Shown: one piece after another, positions 52,136 through 63,668 of the stretch
Layout: every line of letters begins with the position of its first letter
How positions within the stretch are numbered: position 1 is the first letter of the stretch
Assembly: GCA_033239525.1 (NCBI GenBank)
Contig: BSYO01000005.1
Location: 25,996,534 to 26,060,533 of the forward strand
DNA: 64,000 nucleotides
Direction: 5' to 3'
DNA from: Nepenthes gracilis
Taxonomy: Eukaryota > Streptophyta > Magnoliopsida > Caryophyllales > Nepenthaceae
Notes under the pieces: model-generated
What the model was told of the DNA's origin: nothing
Database searches by the model: none
The model's input: the letters and a program-made list of their open reading frames with translations, nothing else
Made by a program: the position numbers and the translations under genes

Positions 52136-54482
52136 GTTAGCATAAAATATTTAATAATATATGAGCACCCTTCTTATGGGTTTATTGTGATAGTGAGACT
52201 TCATTTGAGGATTTTTTTTTTTATTTTAAAAATGATTTTTATCTCTATCATTAGTACAATATGATAGAAGTCACAATTTTGTTGACATTAGCAAATGAAA
52301 ACGGTTAGCCCAACCCCAAAGTTGATGGGACTGATGGTCTAACCCCCATCCTTGGACTTAGAGATTAACACGTAGTATGGTATATATAATAGATACTCGT
52401 AAACTTGTGAATAGAATATAAAGAATTTAAAAAAATATTTAAACATTTTAATTATATTTTTACATATATTCTTATTAGACTTAGATGTTGTAATATTTTT
52501 ATTAAAAAATATAGATAAAATAAAACAAAAAGGATAAATAATGTCTAACTTTTGTTATATAAACTTTCACAGTATTGCATAATCAGTCTTCATCTTCTTT
52601 ACCTGTGCTTGTTCTATCTTTTTAGCGTCCTAAACTGCTTTTTTTAGAAAAAAAAAATTATTAAATAAAATAATATTTTTTAATTTTTTTATATATTGAG
52701 TAATAAATTATAAAATATCATTAACATGAAAGTTAATAATTGACATGTATATTTTATATATAATAATATTTATTTATTTGTTTAAAAAAGTGATTTAATT
52801 AAAATTATGTTAAAAGTATTAATTGAGGCATTAACAAAGGTAATAAAAAATCTTATGAAATATTTTGAATTTTTTTATATTAGTATGAATTGCTTTAGAT
52901 GTTACAAAAATTGTGTGTTGGTATTCAAAAATTTTAAAAGTACTAAATATTTTTTATTTTTAATTTTTAGAAATCTAATATATGATAACATAACTATACA
53001 TAACATCATAACACTATCACTAAATATCATTAGCTAAAAAATCCTCAAATTTATATTTATTAATTTAAAATTTATTTTTTGTTTAAATTATATAAAAAAA
53101 CTGACACCATTACATTTAAGAATGTATGGAGACATTTTAAATAACATTGACTGCAAGTGTCTTTACATTTATATTTTGAATTTACAATGTTCTGCTATAA
53201 ATAATACTCTTTGAGTGAACAAAATATTCAGTCACCCCCTAATTTATCTTCTGACTATACTAAAAAGCTCATAGCATTACATAACATATAAATATTATTT
53301 CAGATAAAATTGATAATAATTATTATCCTTTTATATATTTTTTTAATGTGTCTTCCAAGATATTTGATATCTTTAAAACTTTCATACTGATAATTTTTTT
53401 ATTTTTTACAACTGATAATTTCTTAATTATTAATTAATTTAATTTTTAGAAGTTATCAAACGTTACTTGAACGCCATTTTAGTGGATGGTCAGAAATAGA
53501 GAGAATAACAATATTAATAGCAAGTTTTGATTTTGACACCTCGAAACCTATTGTGAGTTTCACATCAGTGGGCAACTCTACAAGGGTTCCCTTATAAAGT
53601 TAAGGAGGATTCTCTTATCTTAAGATGCACCTTTGGGGAAGGCTCGGGTTCCAACGATTTGTGCTCGTAATAGATACTCTTGTTGGCGACAGCTCCCAGT
53701 CCGTAAAGGGTTTCCTACGGAGGGGTGGACCTGTTGCCGCTGTGGTGGAGCGGAATAACGCATCGCAGAATGACACGTCGTAAAGTGAAAGCCGCCAAGG
53801 TTGATGGCTATCAAAGGGAGGAGAAATATTGTGAGTCCCATATCGGGGAGGCAACTCCACAATTGTTGTTTTATGAGTTGAAAGCGATTCTCTTCTCTCA
53901 TGATGTACCTTTTGTGGGAGGTTTGGGCACCAACGACTTATGCTCGCAACGAAATTATTAACAACATATGATGTAACGGTTATAATTATTTCAAATTCCT
54001 TCATTAAAGTTAAAATGAAAAAAAGTTACAAATCAAATATTAAAATATTAATTTCTAACTTATTCTATTCCAATAATTAAAAATAAAAATAATATTTTTA
54101 AATTATATTCGCATCTAATTCTTTTTTCTGTGAATAATTATTCTATTTTCACTTTATTTCATTCGAATGGTCAAACATAACATGAGAGTTTTAATTAATG
54201 TAAGGAGACTAAATATCAATTGATTCAATTGTGTGTATTTTATACATATTATGACGTATTTGTGCATTTACTGGAGGAGTTAAATTACCTCTATGCCAGG
54301 CTAAACTTTGTACTCCCTGTGTTGAAAGGGAGGTTGAAAGGAAATTGGAATTTGAAAATTAAAATTAGAAGTTTTAATTAATGTAAAAATACTAAAGGTC
54401 AATTGATTTGACCTGTGTATATTTTATGCATATTATGACGTATCTATGTATTCATTTCTTTTCCTGTGTCGTTTATCTACAA
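52136..54482. repeat. Array monomer 15 (hybrid, 2347 bp)
   Basis: The first 840 bp match type A. From about 52975 it lacks the type A deletion and is visibly more diverged, including its module (53553-53951). This marks the right-hand limit of recent homogenisation. Confidence 0.85.
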
Positions 54483-55765
54483 GTTAGCATAAAATATTTA
54501 ATAATATATGAACACCCTTCTTATGGGTTTATTGTGATAGTGAGACATTATTTGAGAAATTTTTTTTAATTTAAAAAAAGAGAAATCCTCTTAAGTTTAT
54601 TAAAAATAATATAAATTGATCTTATAATTTAATATATTTGAATATCTATTTAAATATATATGTCTAAATTTTAAATTTATCTCTATCATTATTATAATAT
54701 GATAGAAGCCATAATTATGTTGATATTATCAAATGAAGACAGTTAGCTCAACCCCAAAGTTGATAATAATTATTTCAAATAAAATTAATAATAATTATTA
54801 TCTTTTTATATATATTTTTAATGTGTCTTTTAAGATATTCAATATCTTTAAGACTTTCATACTTATAATTTTTTTATTTTTTATAAAATATAATTTTTTA
54901 ATCATTAATTAATTTAATTTTTAAAAATCATCAAACGTTACTTGAACGTCATTTTAGATGATGGCTAGAAATAGATAGAGTAACAATATTAATGGCAAGT
55001 TGTGATTTGGGCACTTCAAAACTTGTTGCGAGTTTCACATTGGGGGGACAACTTCACGAGGGTTGTCTTATAAGTTAAGAGGGATTCTCTTCTCCCAAAA
55101 TGCACCTTTTGGATAAGACTCAGAGCCTAACGACTTATATTCGCAACAATGGTGCTCTCGTTGATAGCAGTCCCCACTCGAAAAATGATGCTTGCGGAGG
55201 GGTGGACTTGCTACCATTGCGGTGGGGTGGAGTAACGTATCGCAAAGTGACGCGTCACAGAGTAAAAGCTGCCGAGATCAGCGGCCATTGAAGGGGGAAG
55301 AATGTTGTGAGGGATTCGAAGATGGTCCTTCTCCCCTGTGGAGAAGGACCGTCCTTTTCCTCATCTGAGCTGTCGGATGCAAAATCCGACGGTTTACGTT
55401 ATATTATCCATCCAATTAAAATCGGACGGTTCACGTTATATTATCTATCCAACACGCGTGGGCTGTCGGATTTTGCATCCAACAGCTCAGATGAAGAGAA
55501 GAACGGTCCTTCTCCATAGGGGAGAAGGACGCCCTCCCAATCCATGTTGTAAGTCCCACATCGTGGAGGCGGCTCCACAATAATTACCTTATAAGTTGAA
55601 GGGAATTCTCTTCTCTCAAAGTGCACATTTGAGGAGAGGTTCGGGTCCCAACAGCTTGTACTTGCAACAAAATCATTAATAACATATGATGTAACGGTTA
55701 TAATTATTTTAAATTCCTACATTAAAAATTAAAATGAAGAAAGTTATAAACTATTAATATCAAAA
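54483..55765. repeat. Array monomer 16, internally deleted, array end
   Basis: At 54765 AAAGTTGAT joins directly to AATAATTATTTCAAATAAAA, removing about 0.98 kb present in other monomers. Its module (about 55026-55670) is interrupted by the MULE-type element at 55311-55543. Similarity to the array ends near GAAAGTTATAAACTATTAATATC (55740-55765). Confidence 0.85.
55311..55543. mobile_element. MULE-type MITE nested in array monomer 16
   Basis: A 233-bp foldback element is flanked by ATGTTGTGA (55302-55310) and ATGTTGTAA (55544-55552), a 9-bp target-site duplication with one mismatch. Other monomers have uninterrupted sequence here (ATTGTGAATCCCACATCG), so they supply the empty site. The TIRs include GTCCTTCTCCCCT(G/A)TGGAGAAGGACC on both sides, each itself a small hairpin. 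Further in, the arms carry CGGATGCAAAATCCGACGG (left) and TCGGATTTTGCATCCAACAG (right). It has no coding capacity. Confidence 0.8.
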
Positions 55766-56686
55766 TAATTTTATTGTTACGTGAATTTCATCACTATTAA
55801 CAAACTCGTGGGTGCGAGAGAAAAGCCTCAACTGCATATTCAGCAAAGCCAGTTGGTCATGGCTATATTATTAAAAAATAAAAAAATCCAAAACGAACAG
55901 CATAAGGAACAGAACAGAGCAGTTTCAACTGAAATGTTTTCTACATGACTTCACGTTTTGAGTGCAGCGGCGCAGACAAAATGATTTGGTTGCCGCTGAG
56001 GAAAAGCGACAAGCACACTGGTAACAATTTTACGTATAATTATAGGCAAAATCTTAAGATAAGGGATGAGAATATTTAAAATTTTTAAAAATTATATCTA
56101 TAAAAAAAATTATATTTAAAATGCATCTAACACTTATAAAAAAAGTTTAGAGCAATGTAATTAAAGATAAATTAAAAATTACTTATACCATCATAAAATA
56201 TTACACTAAATAAGAGAAACTGTGAAAATAAATTTATAAAATTGACCCACTTATGTGACATAAGTCTTTTATTATTATTTTATCTATTTTGAGAGTCGTG
56301 CTGTATTTTTATTATGAATATTTTATTGTGAAGTTTTTTTTTTTTTTTTTGAGTTAGGATTGTAAAATAAATTTTGTGTATTTTAATATGTTATTATAAT
56401 TTTAATTATTTAAATGATGATGGAAAAATTCTTAGTGTTCAAGCATAAGAATAAAATGAAAAAATAAGTGTTTAAAAATACAGAATACTAATGAAAAGAA
56501 TATAACAAAAAGTCCACAGAACTTGTTCTAACCAATGAAATAGTTACAGCAATACTGTATTGAATAATTAACTATACTTATAATCCTTTTTATTTTTATT
56601 TTTATTTTTTAATATCAGAAAATAGAAGAATTGCTAAATTTTTTCCAACAAATGCCATGCAATTGGAGGTGAACTTCGTCGTCGTC
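55766..56686. other. Intergenic region upstream of the TauE/SafE gene
   Basis: AT-rich with poly-T/poly-A tracts (for example 56334-56350). No ORF or repeat-family match was recognised. It presumably contains the promoter of the gene at 56752. Confidence 0.5.
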
Positions 56687-56697
56687 TTTATTTAAAC
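56687..56697 (+). promoter_or_regulatory. Possible TATA-like box of the TauE/SafE gene
   Basis: TTTATTTAAAC lies about 55-65 bp upstream of the start codon. That would put transcription start within about 35 bp of the ATG and leave a short leader. It is suggestive by position only. Confidence 0.3.
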
Positions 56698-56751
56698 ACA
56701 GAGAGTCGAATCCAGAGAAACACTGAAAAACCTACTCCTCAAACTAGGCAG

Positions 56752-59700
56752 ATGAACAGCTGCAGCTTCCTGACATGGGTTTTCCTATCCCTAATCATTT
56801 CCACTTCCTTCAATCAATCCAAGGCCAAACAAGCAGAGCAGATCTCGGATATAGTGAAACTAGATCATTTGCCGAACAAAGCCCATAAATGGGTAAATCA
56901 AATGAAAACCTCCTTGCATGCCCATGTTAAATTTGCAGTCGAGATTCCGATAGCCGGTGTTCTTTGCTTCCTAGCTGCCGCGGTTTCGAGCGCAGGCGGC
57001 ATCGGCGGCGGTGGGCTGTTCATACCGATACTAGTCATAGTGGCGGGCTTGGACCTCAAAACCGCCATGAGCTTCTCCGCTTTCATGGTCATGGCAGGCT
57101 CTCTGGCAAATGTTTTCTGCAACGTTTTCATCATAAATTCTAAGATCGACATCGATATTGCTCTGTCCTCAGAGCCCTGCATGTTACTGGGAGTGAGTGC
57201 CGGAGTGATTTGCAACCAGATTTTTCCTGAATCGTTGATCACTGTTTCTTTTGCCATCTTCCTTTCCTGGTCGACGTTTAAGACCTTGAGGAGTGGGATT
57301 CGGCATTGGAAAACAGAGTCTGAAGCAAGAAGATCAAAGAGGACCGGTGAACTGGAAAATGGGTTCGAGAGAAATAAGAGTTTTGGACAATGCGAAGAGC
57401 CCGGAACAGCTAGAACTCCGATTCTAGGGCGGCAAGGTCACTGTAGATTCGGAGGAATTCCAATGATGAAACTTGGAATGTTAACGATCATCTGGCTGTC
57501 CTTCTTTCTGATCTTCATCGTTCGTGGAAACCGTAACGGACAGGTACATGGTTCTGCTCCTCCGATTGGTCTCTGCAAACAAATGACAACATCTTCTATA
57601 ATTCAAAAAGTACTTCGAACGCCATAGTTGCATGTAGATAAGGACTCGAGAATATTTACAGAACTTTAAACCAAAGCGTCAAAAGTAAAGAAACTGGTGA
57701 ATTAATTTCGAGGATATTATTCCAATTTAAAATTTTTATAGAGCAAGAAAATATAGAAGACAAAAAAAAAAAAAAGACGTTTGAATGAAAATATTCTGTT
57801 TGCTAATTAAAATCTGATGGATTAAAATAATAGAATAGTATGTTTTATCAGTCCAATGCATCCCAAAATTACTACTCAAATTAAGATTATACGAGTATTC
57901 AAATCCACCTTAAACCATGGAATCACATCGATTGTGAAATTTGACAATGATACAGAATCAAATGAATGAGAAGAAACAAAGAGTTGGGTTCTTTTGAATC
58001 TGGAGATTTTAATATGAAGTTATATGTTGATCATCATCTTCTTCAAACTTCTCTTGTCCTTGCAATCTTCTAGGTTTGTGAAGGTTACCATTCTCATTAA
58101 GGGCATAATCATACCTTCCTTCACACCTCTACAAAAACTGACAAACTCTGTTTTTTTGATGAAACTGTTTGCAGAGTATAATTCGCATAAAGCCCTGCGG
58201 AGTCGAATACTGGATCCTCTCGTCATTACAGATTCCTCTTGCTCTAATTTTTACAGTTTGGATTCTCCTCAGAACAGAGATCAACAGAAATCAAAATCTC
58301 ATCCATCAGGTTGTTAGGGATCGATCCATTTGCTAAAATAAATCCGCTTTTTACCTATCGGTTTCTCATAGGCCGATGCTTCTTTTGTAAAACCTAATTT
58401 TGAACTCGGAATTCCCTAAGATTCAACTTTCTTCATGAAGGAGGTAGAGGCTGAAATCAAAGGAAAGATACCGAACAAGCTTATGTTCCCGGTAATGGCA
58501 CTGCTTGCTGGAATTTTCGGCGGAGTTTTTGGGATTGGAGGTGGAATGCTCATAAGCCCAATTCTTCTTCAGATTGGAGTAGCACCGGAGGTAAGCTTAA
58601 ACTCAATTATGCAGTTTTAGGTTTTATGCAAATTTAAGTCTAAACTGATGAGGTTTAACATTTGGATTCACACACAATCCGGTACAGTGTAAAAAATTTA
58701 AACTTTCCGTTGACTATCAGCCACCAAGAATATGAGAACAATAAACATAAGAATACATACCAATAACGATTTTTAACATAAATAACCTTTTTTAATCAAA
58801 GAAAAATTACAGGACAAATTTCGAATAAAATTTTACTATGTAAAATTGGTTACAAACAAACCCGAGACAGAATACCAGTAATCCACTCGAGACAGAATAA
58901 GAAAAATAATCTCCATAGTAAGAAAATTCTCCTTCTCTTTTATCTCTTTATTTTTCTTCTCTTATTCTTCTCATTGGTGGTACTCGTCGCTCACTGCTTT
59001 TATAAGTGTGGTGGCAAACGATAAACGGCGAGAGCTCCCTTCCGCACTCTACTCCATTCCACCCTCCATTCTACGTTCCACCGCTGCGTTGCCACTACCG
59101 GACTTCTGATGTGCCTGGTGCCTTTCATAATAACACCAACTCTAAATTCCATCTACTCACCTGGCTTGATTTTGTAGATGATTCATCACACTAACTTTGT
59201 CATTTTCTATACCTTCACCAGTTTTTACACTCCCTTAGACGGCGCATACTCTGTAAAGTTAGTTTACCAACTGTGAAAGTCAACTACCTGCTCTGAAAAA
59301 CCTGCTACTTACTCCTTAGAGTCTAGTGCCCAATTTGCAAAGTCATCTATCAGCTCCGCCAGGTTGGACTTTTTGAACTAACGTTACCTAGTCGCCCTTT
59401 TGTATTAGCCTCCTTAGTCGGCCTCATCTCAACTTAGCCAGCCGACCTCCCTGATCGGCTTCTTCTCTCAACAGGCAAGCCTTTCCGGCCGGATTCTTGC
59501 TATCCGGCTGTCCGTCCTCTTGTACCCCTGTTAGCTCTGTCTTGGGCCCTATCAGCTTCACCCCTAACCCTACCTGCTCCGCCGTTGGCCTTGCTCGACT
59601 CCTCCCTTGGCCCTGCTCTGTAATTGCTGCTTCGATATTTGCCCACTACGACGAATCGGTCTTTTTGGTTATTTGCTGCAACCAATTTGCAACACTCCGA

Positions 59701-60246
59701 ATTTCACACAAGCTTTGTGCATTCTTCCGATAACATCTCCGTATATTGAGTTACCCATTAAAGAGAAACCAAACCCAACGTAAACTTGATAGAAGCAAAT
59801 AAAATATAATCAATTCGTTTCAGATCATTTACTTCGATTCCAGATTTTTCTATCCTCTCTTCCCAAATCCGACGGAAAATCAACAGTCCGATAGTAAGTC
59901 AACCAGGCCGACTCGTTTGAAATTGTTTTTGCAGGTAACAGCAGCAACCTGCTCATTCATGGTCTTCTTCTCATCGAGTATGTCATCTTCCCAGTACTTG
60001 TTGCTAGGCATGGATCACACGACGGCTGCGCTCATGTTTGCGGCTGCCTGTTTCCTTGGTTCACTGCTTGGATTGCTGGTAGTTCAGAGAGCAATAAAGA
60101 AATATGGAAGACCATCTCTCATCATCTTCTCCATTGGTACGGTCATGGCCTTCAGTGCAGTTCTGCTAACCAGCTCCAGAGCTTCTAATATTTTGAAAGA
60201 GATTAAGGCAGGAAACTACATGAGCTTCAAATCACCGTGTGAATAA
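56752..60246 (+). CDS. Sulfite exporter TauE/SafE family protein (4 exons)
   Basis: Exons 56752-57543, 58175-58309, 58441-58590 and 59935-60246 join in phase 0 to 462 codons; plant family members are usually 450-480 residues. Introns begin GT (GTACAT, GTTGTT, GTAAGC) and end AG (TTTGCAG, ATGAAG, TTTGCAG); GTTGTT is a weak donor. Features in order: signal-peptide-like N-terminus, a first TauE half with AAAVSSAGGIGGGGLFIPIL (about residues 77-96) and SAFMVMAGSLANV, a hydrophilic loop, a helix MLTIIWLSFFLIFIV, PCGVEYWILSSLQIPLAL in exon 2, the second-half glycine motif GGVFGIGGGMLISPILLQ in exon 3, and TAATCSFMVFFSS plus further helices in exon 4. The family is thought to move small anions such as sulfite or organosulfonates across membranes; the substrate here is unknown. 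An LTR sits in intron 3 without harming the reading frame. It appears intact. Confidence 0.9.
58711..59780 (-). mobile_element. Solo LTR in intron 3 of the TauE/SafE gene
   Basis: About 1.07 kb in antisense orientation to the gene. On the minus strand it runs from GTTGGGTTTGGTTTC to CTGATAGTCA and carries a CATTATGAAAGGCACC box near 59125 and ACATAGTAAAATTTTATTCG near 58840. The same blocks recur at 4540-5330 and 6553-8048. No pol sequence is present. It lengthens intron 3 to 1,344 bp. A clear target-site duplication was not found, so the ends are approximate. Confidence 0.65.
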
Positions 60247-60588
60247 CAATGACAAGGCAAGTTTTTCAGATCCTTATGATAATCTACAGAGAAGGAACCC
60301 TAGGTTTTACCACCCTGACGGAGGGGATGAGCTTTTCTTCTTTCCATTTTCCTAGTTCATTTCAAAGATCAACTTTTTTCCCCATAGCTTGAATTACAAA
60401 CTACTAAAATCGGGTTTGGTTCAGGATTGGCCCTAATCCAGAAGAGAAGTTATTATTATTAATGTAGATTGGATTGGGTCGAGCCCGATTACTCGTATAA
60501 AAATCCTATCCATAATAAAGAACCGACAATAAACGTATATATTTTTAAATATTTTTTATTTAAATTTTTATGTTTATATAAAAGTATT

Positions 60589-61581
60589 TATTGGGTCCCA
60601 TGTCCTGGCCCATAAAGAATTTCCAAGCCCACAAAGGATTCAGCGGCCCGTGGAAGGTCCAAAAGCCCACGTGAGATGGATAGCCCAGCCCAGTGGTCAA
60701 GGAACGCGTGCGGAGCCCATGCTGGCAAAGGACAACGGAACCCTGCAACGCATTTAATGCGTCGCCAAGAAACCGGCGAGAAAGCGAAAAGGCTAGCCAA
60801 TAGAGGAGTGACTGGTGCAGTGCTAGCAGCTCACGCAACCACCTGCAAACGACTAACCAATCCCCGCTCAGGGAAAAAATCAGGCGTGGCCGGCAGCGCT
60901 CAGAAGTGTGCCAGTCACGGCAAAAGGACAACCGACATGACCGACGATCCACAACAATGACCAGCGGCGCGGCAACCCTCACAATGAGCACTTTGGCGCC
61001 CAGAGTCCAACGGTGGAGGCATAAAAGAGCCTTCACGCCCCATAGAGAAGAGGATCTTCTTCTGCTTCCCGAATTCTGATTCCAATTCTGAATCAAACTC
61101 AGCAGACTTTAAGCCTCCTTCTTCTCACCTTGATCATGAGCTAGCAACGAGCTGGAACTGAGGATAGATTCGCTTCCACCCATCACAAACTAGCCCACGA
61201 TCACTCCCCCCACGTCTTCTCAGATTCAGGGGAAGTTAGCCACCCACTGCGGTACATTAAGGGAGCCAGGTCTCCTACTACCTGGTCATTGCATTCTCCA
61301 TATCACTACACGAGTATCTCTTACGCTTTCACAGCATTTATACGCGTACCGCTCTTCAGCGTGCGCCATTTTCGTTCATTGCGGGAATTTACTGGCTTGA
61401 GCGTCGGAGCGGCCTCGGTGGGAGAAATCCCGCCGGACCCCTGACCTCTCGTTCATTGTTTGTGTTGTACAGATCCAGGTTCGTAGAGACGGAGATCGGA
61501 CCCTTCACCTGACGCTGCCGCGCGCTGAGGAATCCGAAGGCTCTCTAATCCGTACGATAACCGCGGACTCGGGACGCAACA
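60589..61581 (+). mobile_element. Solo LTR with 5-bp target-site duplication
   Basis: A 993-bp block of higher GC content than its surroundings. Its ends TATTGGGTCCC and GGGACGCAACA are near-perfect inverted repeats (TGTTGsGTCCC if the second base is restored). It is flanked by GTATT (60584-60588) and GTATC (61582-61586). A promoter-like box CATAAAAGAGCC lies near 61020. The GAGCGTCGGAGCGGCCTCGG stretch near 61399 is of a type common in plant Ty3/gypsy LTRs. The insertion lies 342 bp downstream of the TauE/SafE stop codon. Confidence 0.75.
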
Positions 61582-62035
61582 GTATCTAAAATATAAAATA
61601 TTATAATCAGACATATTATTTTTACACCATATAGATATTTAAAAGGAAACTCGTTTAACTTTAAAAGTTTTTAACTATCAACAACATGACTTAATGTATT
61701 TTTTAAACTTACTATTTATATAAAATATTAAAATTTATATTTATAAATGAATTAATAATCTAGGCCAATGTGGTTATGACTAACTCAAAAAATTAATAAT
61801 ATATAATTTTTTGACTACACATGCTCATAATATATATGTGTGTGTAACAAAGATTTTTCAAGCCAATTGAAATATTTGATTTTGATTTGATCTAATTTTT
61901 TAAAAAAATTCTTACTTATTTTTTGTGGTAAGTAAATAAAGCTTTTATTTCACTTCTAGTATTTTTAGTATCATTATTATGTTTTAAGGTATATGATGCA
62001 TACTTATAATTTAGATTATTATACAAATTAAATAA

Positions 62036-62323
62036 TTAGATAGTACCTTTAAATAACCTAAAAGAATAAGGGTTAAATAACCACAATTCTAAAACTAGAA
62101 TTGACTTTTGAGAGGATCCATCAGCACCCATCTCAATATTTTCATCGCGAGCCTCATCGACAATCATATACAATTCAACAGCAGAATGAGGCTCATAGGC
62201 ACATGTGGCCCCTACATCCAGTTGGTCACCATCATCAGTTTGCGGTGAAGACTCAATAAAAAGGCCATTAGTTTTTCTTTTCACAGGGCCGGGCGGCGCG
62301 TCACCAACAGTCTTGCCACCCAA
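62036..62323 (-). CDS. Unrecognised ORF or exon, doubtful
   Basis: 95 codons on the minus strand starting MGGKTVGDAPPGP. The stretch DVGATCAYEPHSAVELYMIV-DEARDENIEMGADGSS is acidic and of gene-like composition, unlike the AT-driven ORFs around it. Its last 25 or so residues (LFNPYSFRLF) look like intron read-through. It could be an exon of a gene crossing this area, a degraded transposase piece, or chance. I assign no function. Confidence 0.2.
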   Translation of the reverse strand: MGGKTVGDAPPGPVKRKTNGLFIESSPQTDDGDQLDVGATCAYEPHSAVELYMIVDEARDENIEMGADGSSQKSILVLELWLFNPYSFRLFKGTI

Positions 62324-63668
62324 AGCTGCCTACCACCCAATGCCATCTAGAGCTTTCTAGGTCAAAAAGCTCCTAATTTTACAAAGTGCGACGCATGGTC
62401 TTTAATAGTTTCGTCTTAAAGTGGGACATACTACGTTTAATCTGTAGGATAGAATTAGAAAATGAGAAATTAAATCCTATTCAGTTATTAAAAAGAATAT
62501 AATTGGAGGGGACATCTATGAAAACGAATCGATCTTTCCATTTTTACAGAATCAAGGTTTCCCCCAATTATTTTTAATTTCTTCCTAGGAGTTGGAGAAA
62601 TTTAGTTGCTTTCTTAGTTAAATCGAAACACAACTTAACTGTCTAGGCATTTAGCTTAAGGTCAAAATGGCAAAAGAAGACGTATAAAGCCATGATGTAT
62701 CTAATGGCATTCGGATGAAGGTGAGCAACTAAGATTTCTAATGTCTCCGTAATTTTAACTAATTTCCTACCCAAAGGAATTTGGATGCCATTTTTTATAT
62801 GGGCTTTATAGACAATAATGAAGTAAACATATTAGAGAACAAGCTCTCTTAACAAACGAGAAAACTTAAAAAGAATAACAGTCAATATATTATGCCATCC
62901 TTATATATCCCACGTGATATCCACATTGAGGTAGGAGGTGATGTTAATAACTCCCTTAGAAGTGTTACATAGAGCCATCAACCACAGAAATCAATAGATT
63001 CTAGGATATGAATGATGAACAAAGCATGAAAAATAGTCTAGGGTTTGAAACAGAGAAAGGAATGCATAATTTTAAAAGACAAAGTTGAGCCAAAGACAAA
63101 GATCAAAATATCTGGCTTAATCAAAACAACTCATCAAAACAACCAGACTAAAACATAGCATTTTGTTAATTAAAATTACCTGACGAATACTATGAAGGTA
63201 CCACCAAAAGTCATCTCCTTAGCAAAAGTAATGATGGCTCAAACATCATTATTTACAAAAAAATGAATTAAACAATTAATAATTCAGGTTACTCCAAAAG
63301 ACCAATTCTAAATTATTAGTTTAAAAGTCCAAATTTGTTTAAAGTGAAACTTGCTAGAAAATTGGCTATCAAAAGATCCAATTGTTAGATAGTTAAATCG
63401 AGAAAAATCAAACATTGAAAGGCAAACCTATTTTGGGGATAGATAGGTAATCCTTTTTTGAGCCATAATGTAGAGAATATTTAAATACAAAAAATCATCA
63501 ACAAAATAAAATTTTTTTTTGAATAGTTCTTTTAATTTAAACTTTTAATAACTTACAATCCCGAACGAAAAAAGTACAAATTTAGAGAAATGAATAGATT
63601 AAAAAACTACAACCTAAATGTAGAAAAAATGAAAATTTTTTCTCATTGATACATTCATATAAGTAACA

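Larger units (their letters stand above)
17912..55765. repeat. Tandem array of 2.3-2.44-kb monomers with higher-order structure
   Basis: The landmark GTTAGCATAAAATATTTAAT recurs at 17912, 20348, 22782, 25212, 30834, 33149, 35488, 37923, 40245, 42581, 45018, 47351, 49699, 52136 and 54483. Spacings are 2436, 2434, 2430, (gap and insertion), 2315, 2339, 2435, 2322, 2336, 2437, 2333, 2348, 2437 and 2347. On the right, every third monomer is nearly identical (period 7089, 7095, 7118). On the left, every second one is (period about 4870). Each monomer holds satellite sequence of the 190-bp type, an AT-rich body, a TRIM-like module and the right end of the TIR element at 15880-17008. No ORF is conserved across all copies. 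The array is interrupted at 27208-28652 and ends at 55765. Confidence 0.92.

Noticed and set aside
17912..55765. Tandem array read as a CRISPR array or an rDNA-type gene cluster
   Set aside because: The units are 2.4 kb with no short-repeat/spacer alternation, and no 18S, 5.8S, 25S or 5S rRNA sequence is recognisable.
17912..55765. Array monomers as tandem Helitrons
   Set aside because: Short palindromes occur near the core, but I found no consistent TC start and hairpin-CTRR end at monomer boundaries, and no Rep/helicase sequence.
60676..60960. 94-codon plus ORF and 178-codon minus ORF within 60560-61096
   Set aside because: Both lie inside the solo LTR, whose higher GC content keeps all frames open by chance; neither resembles a protein family.
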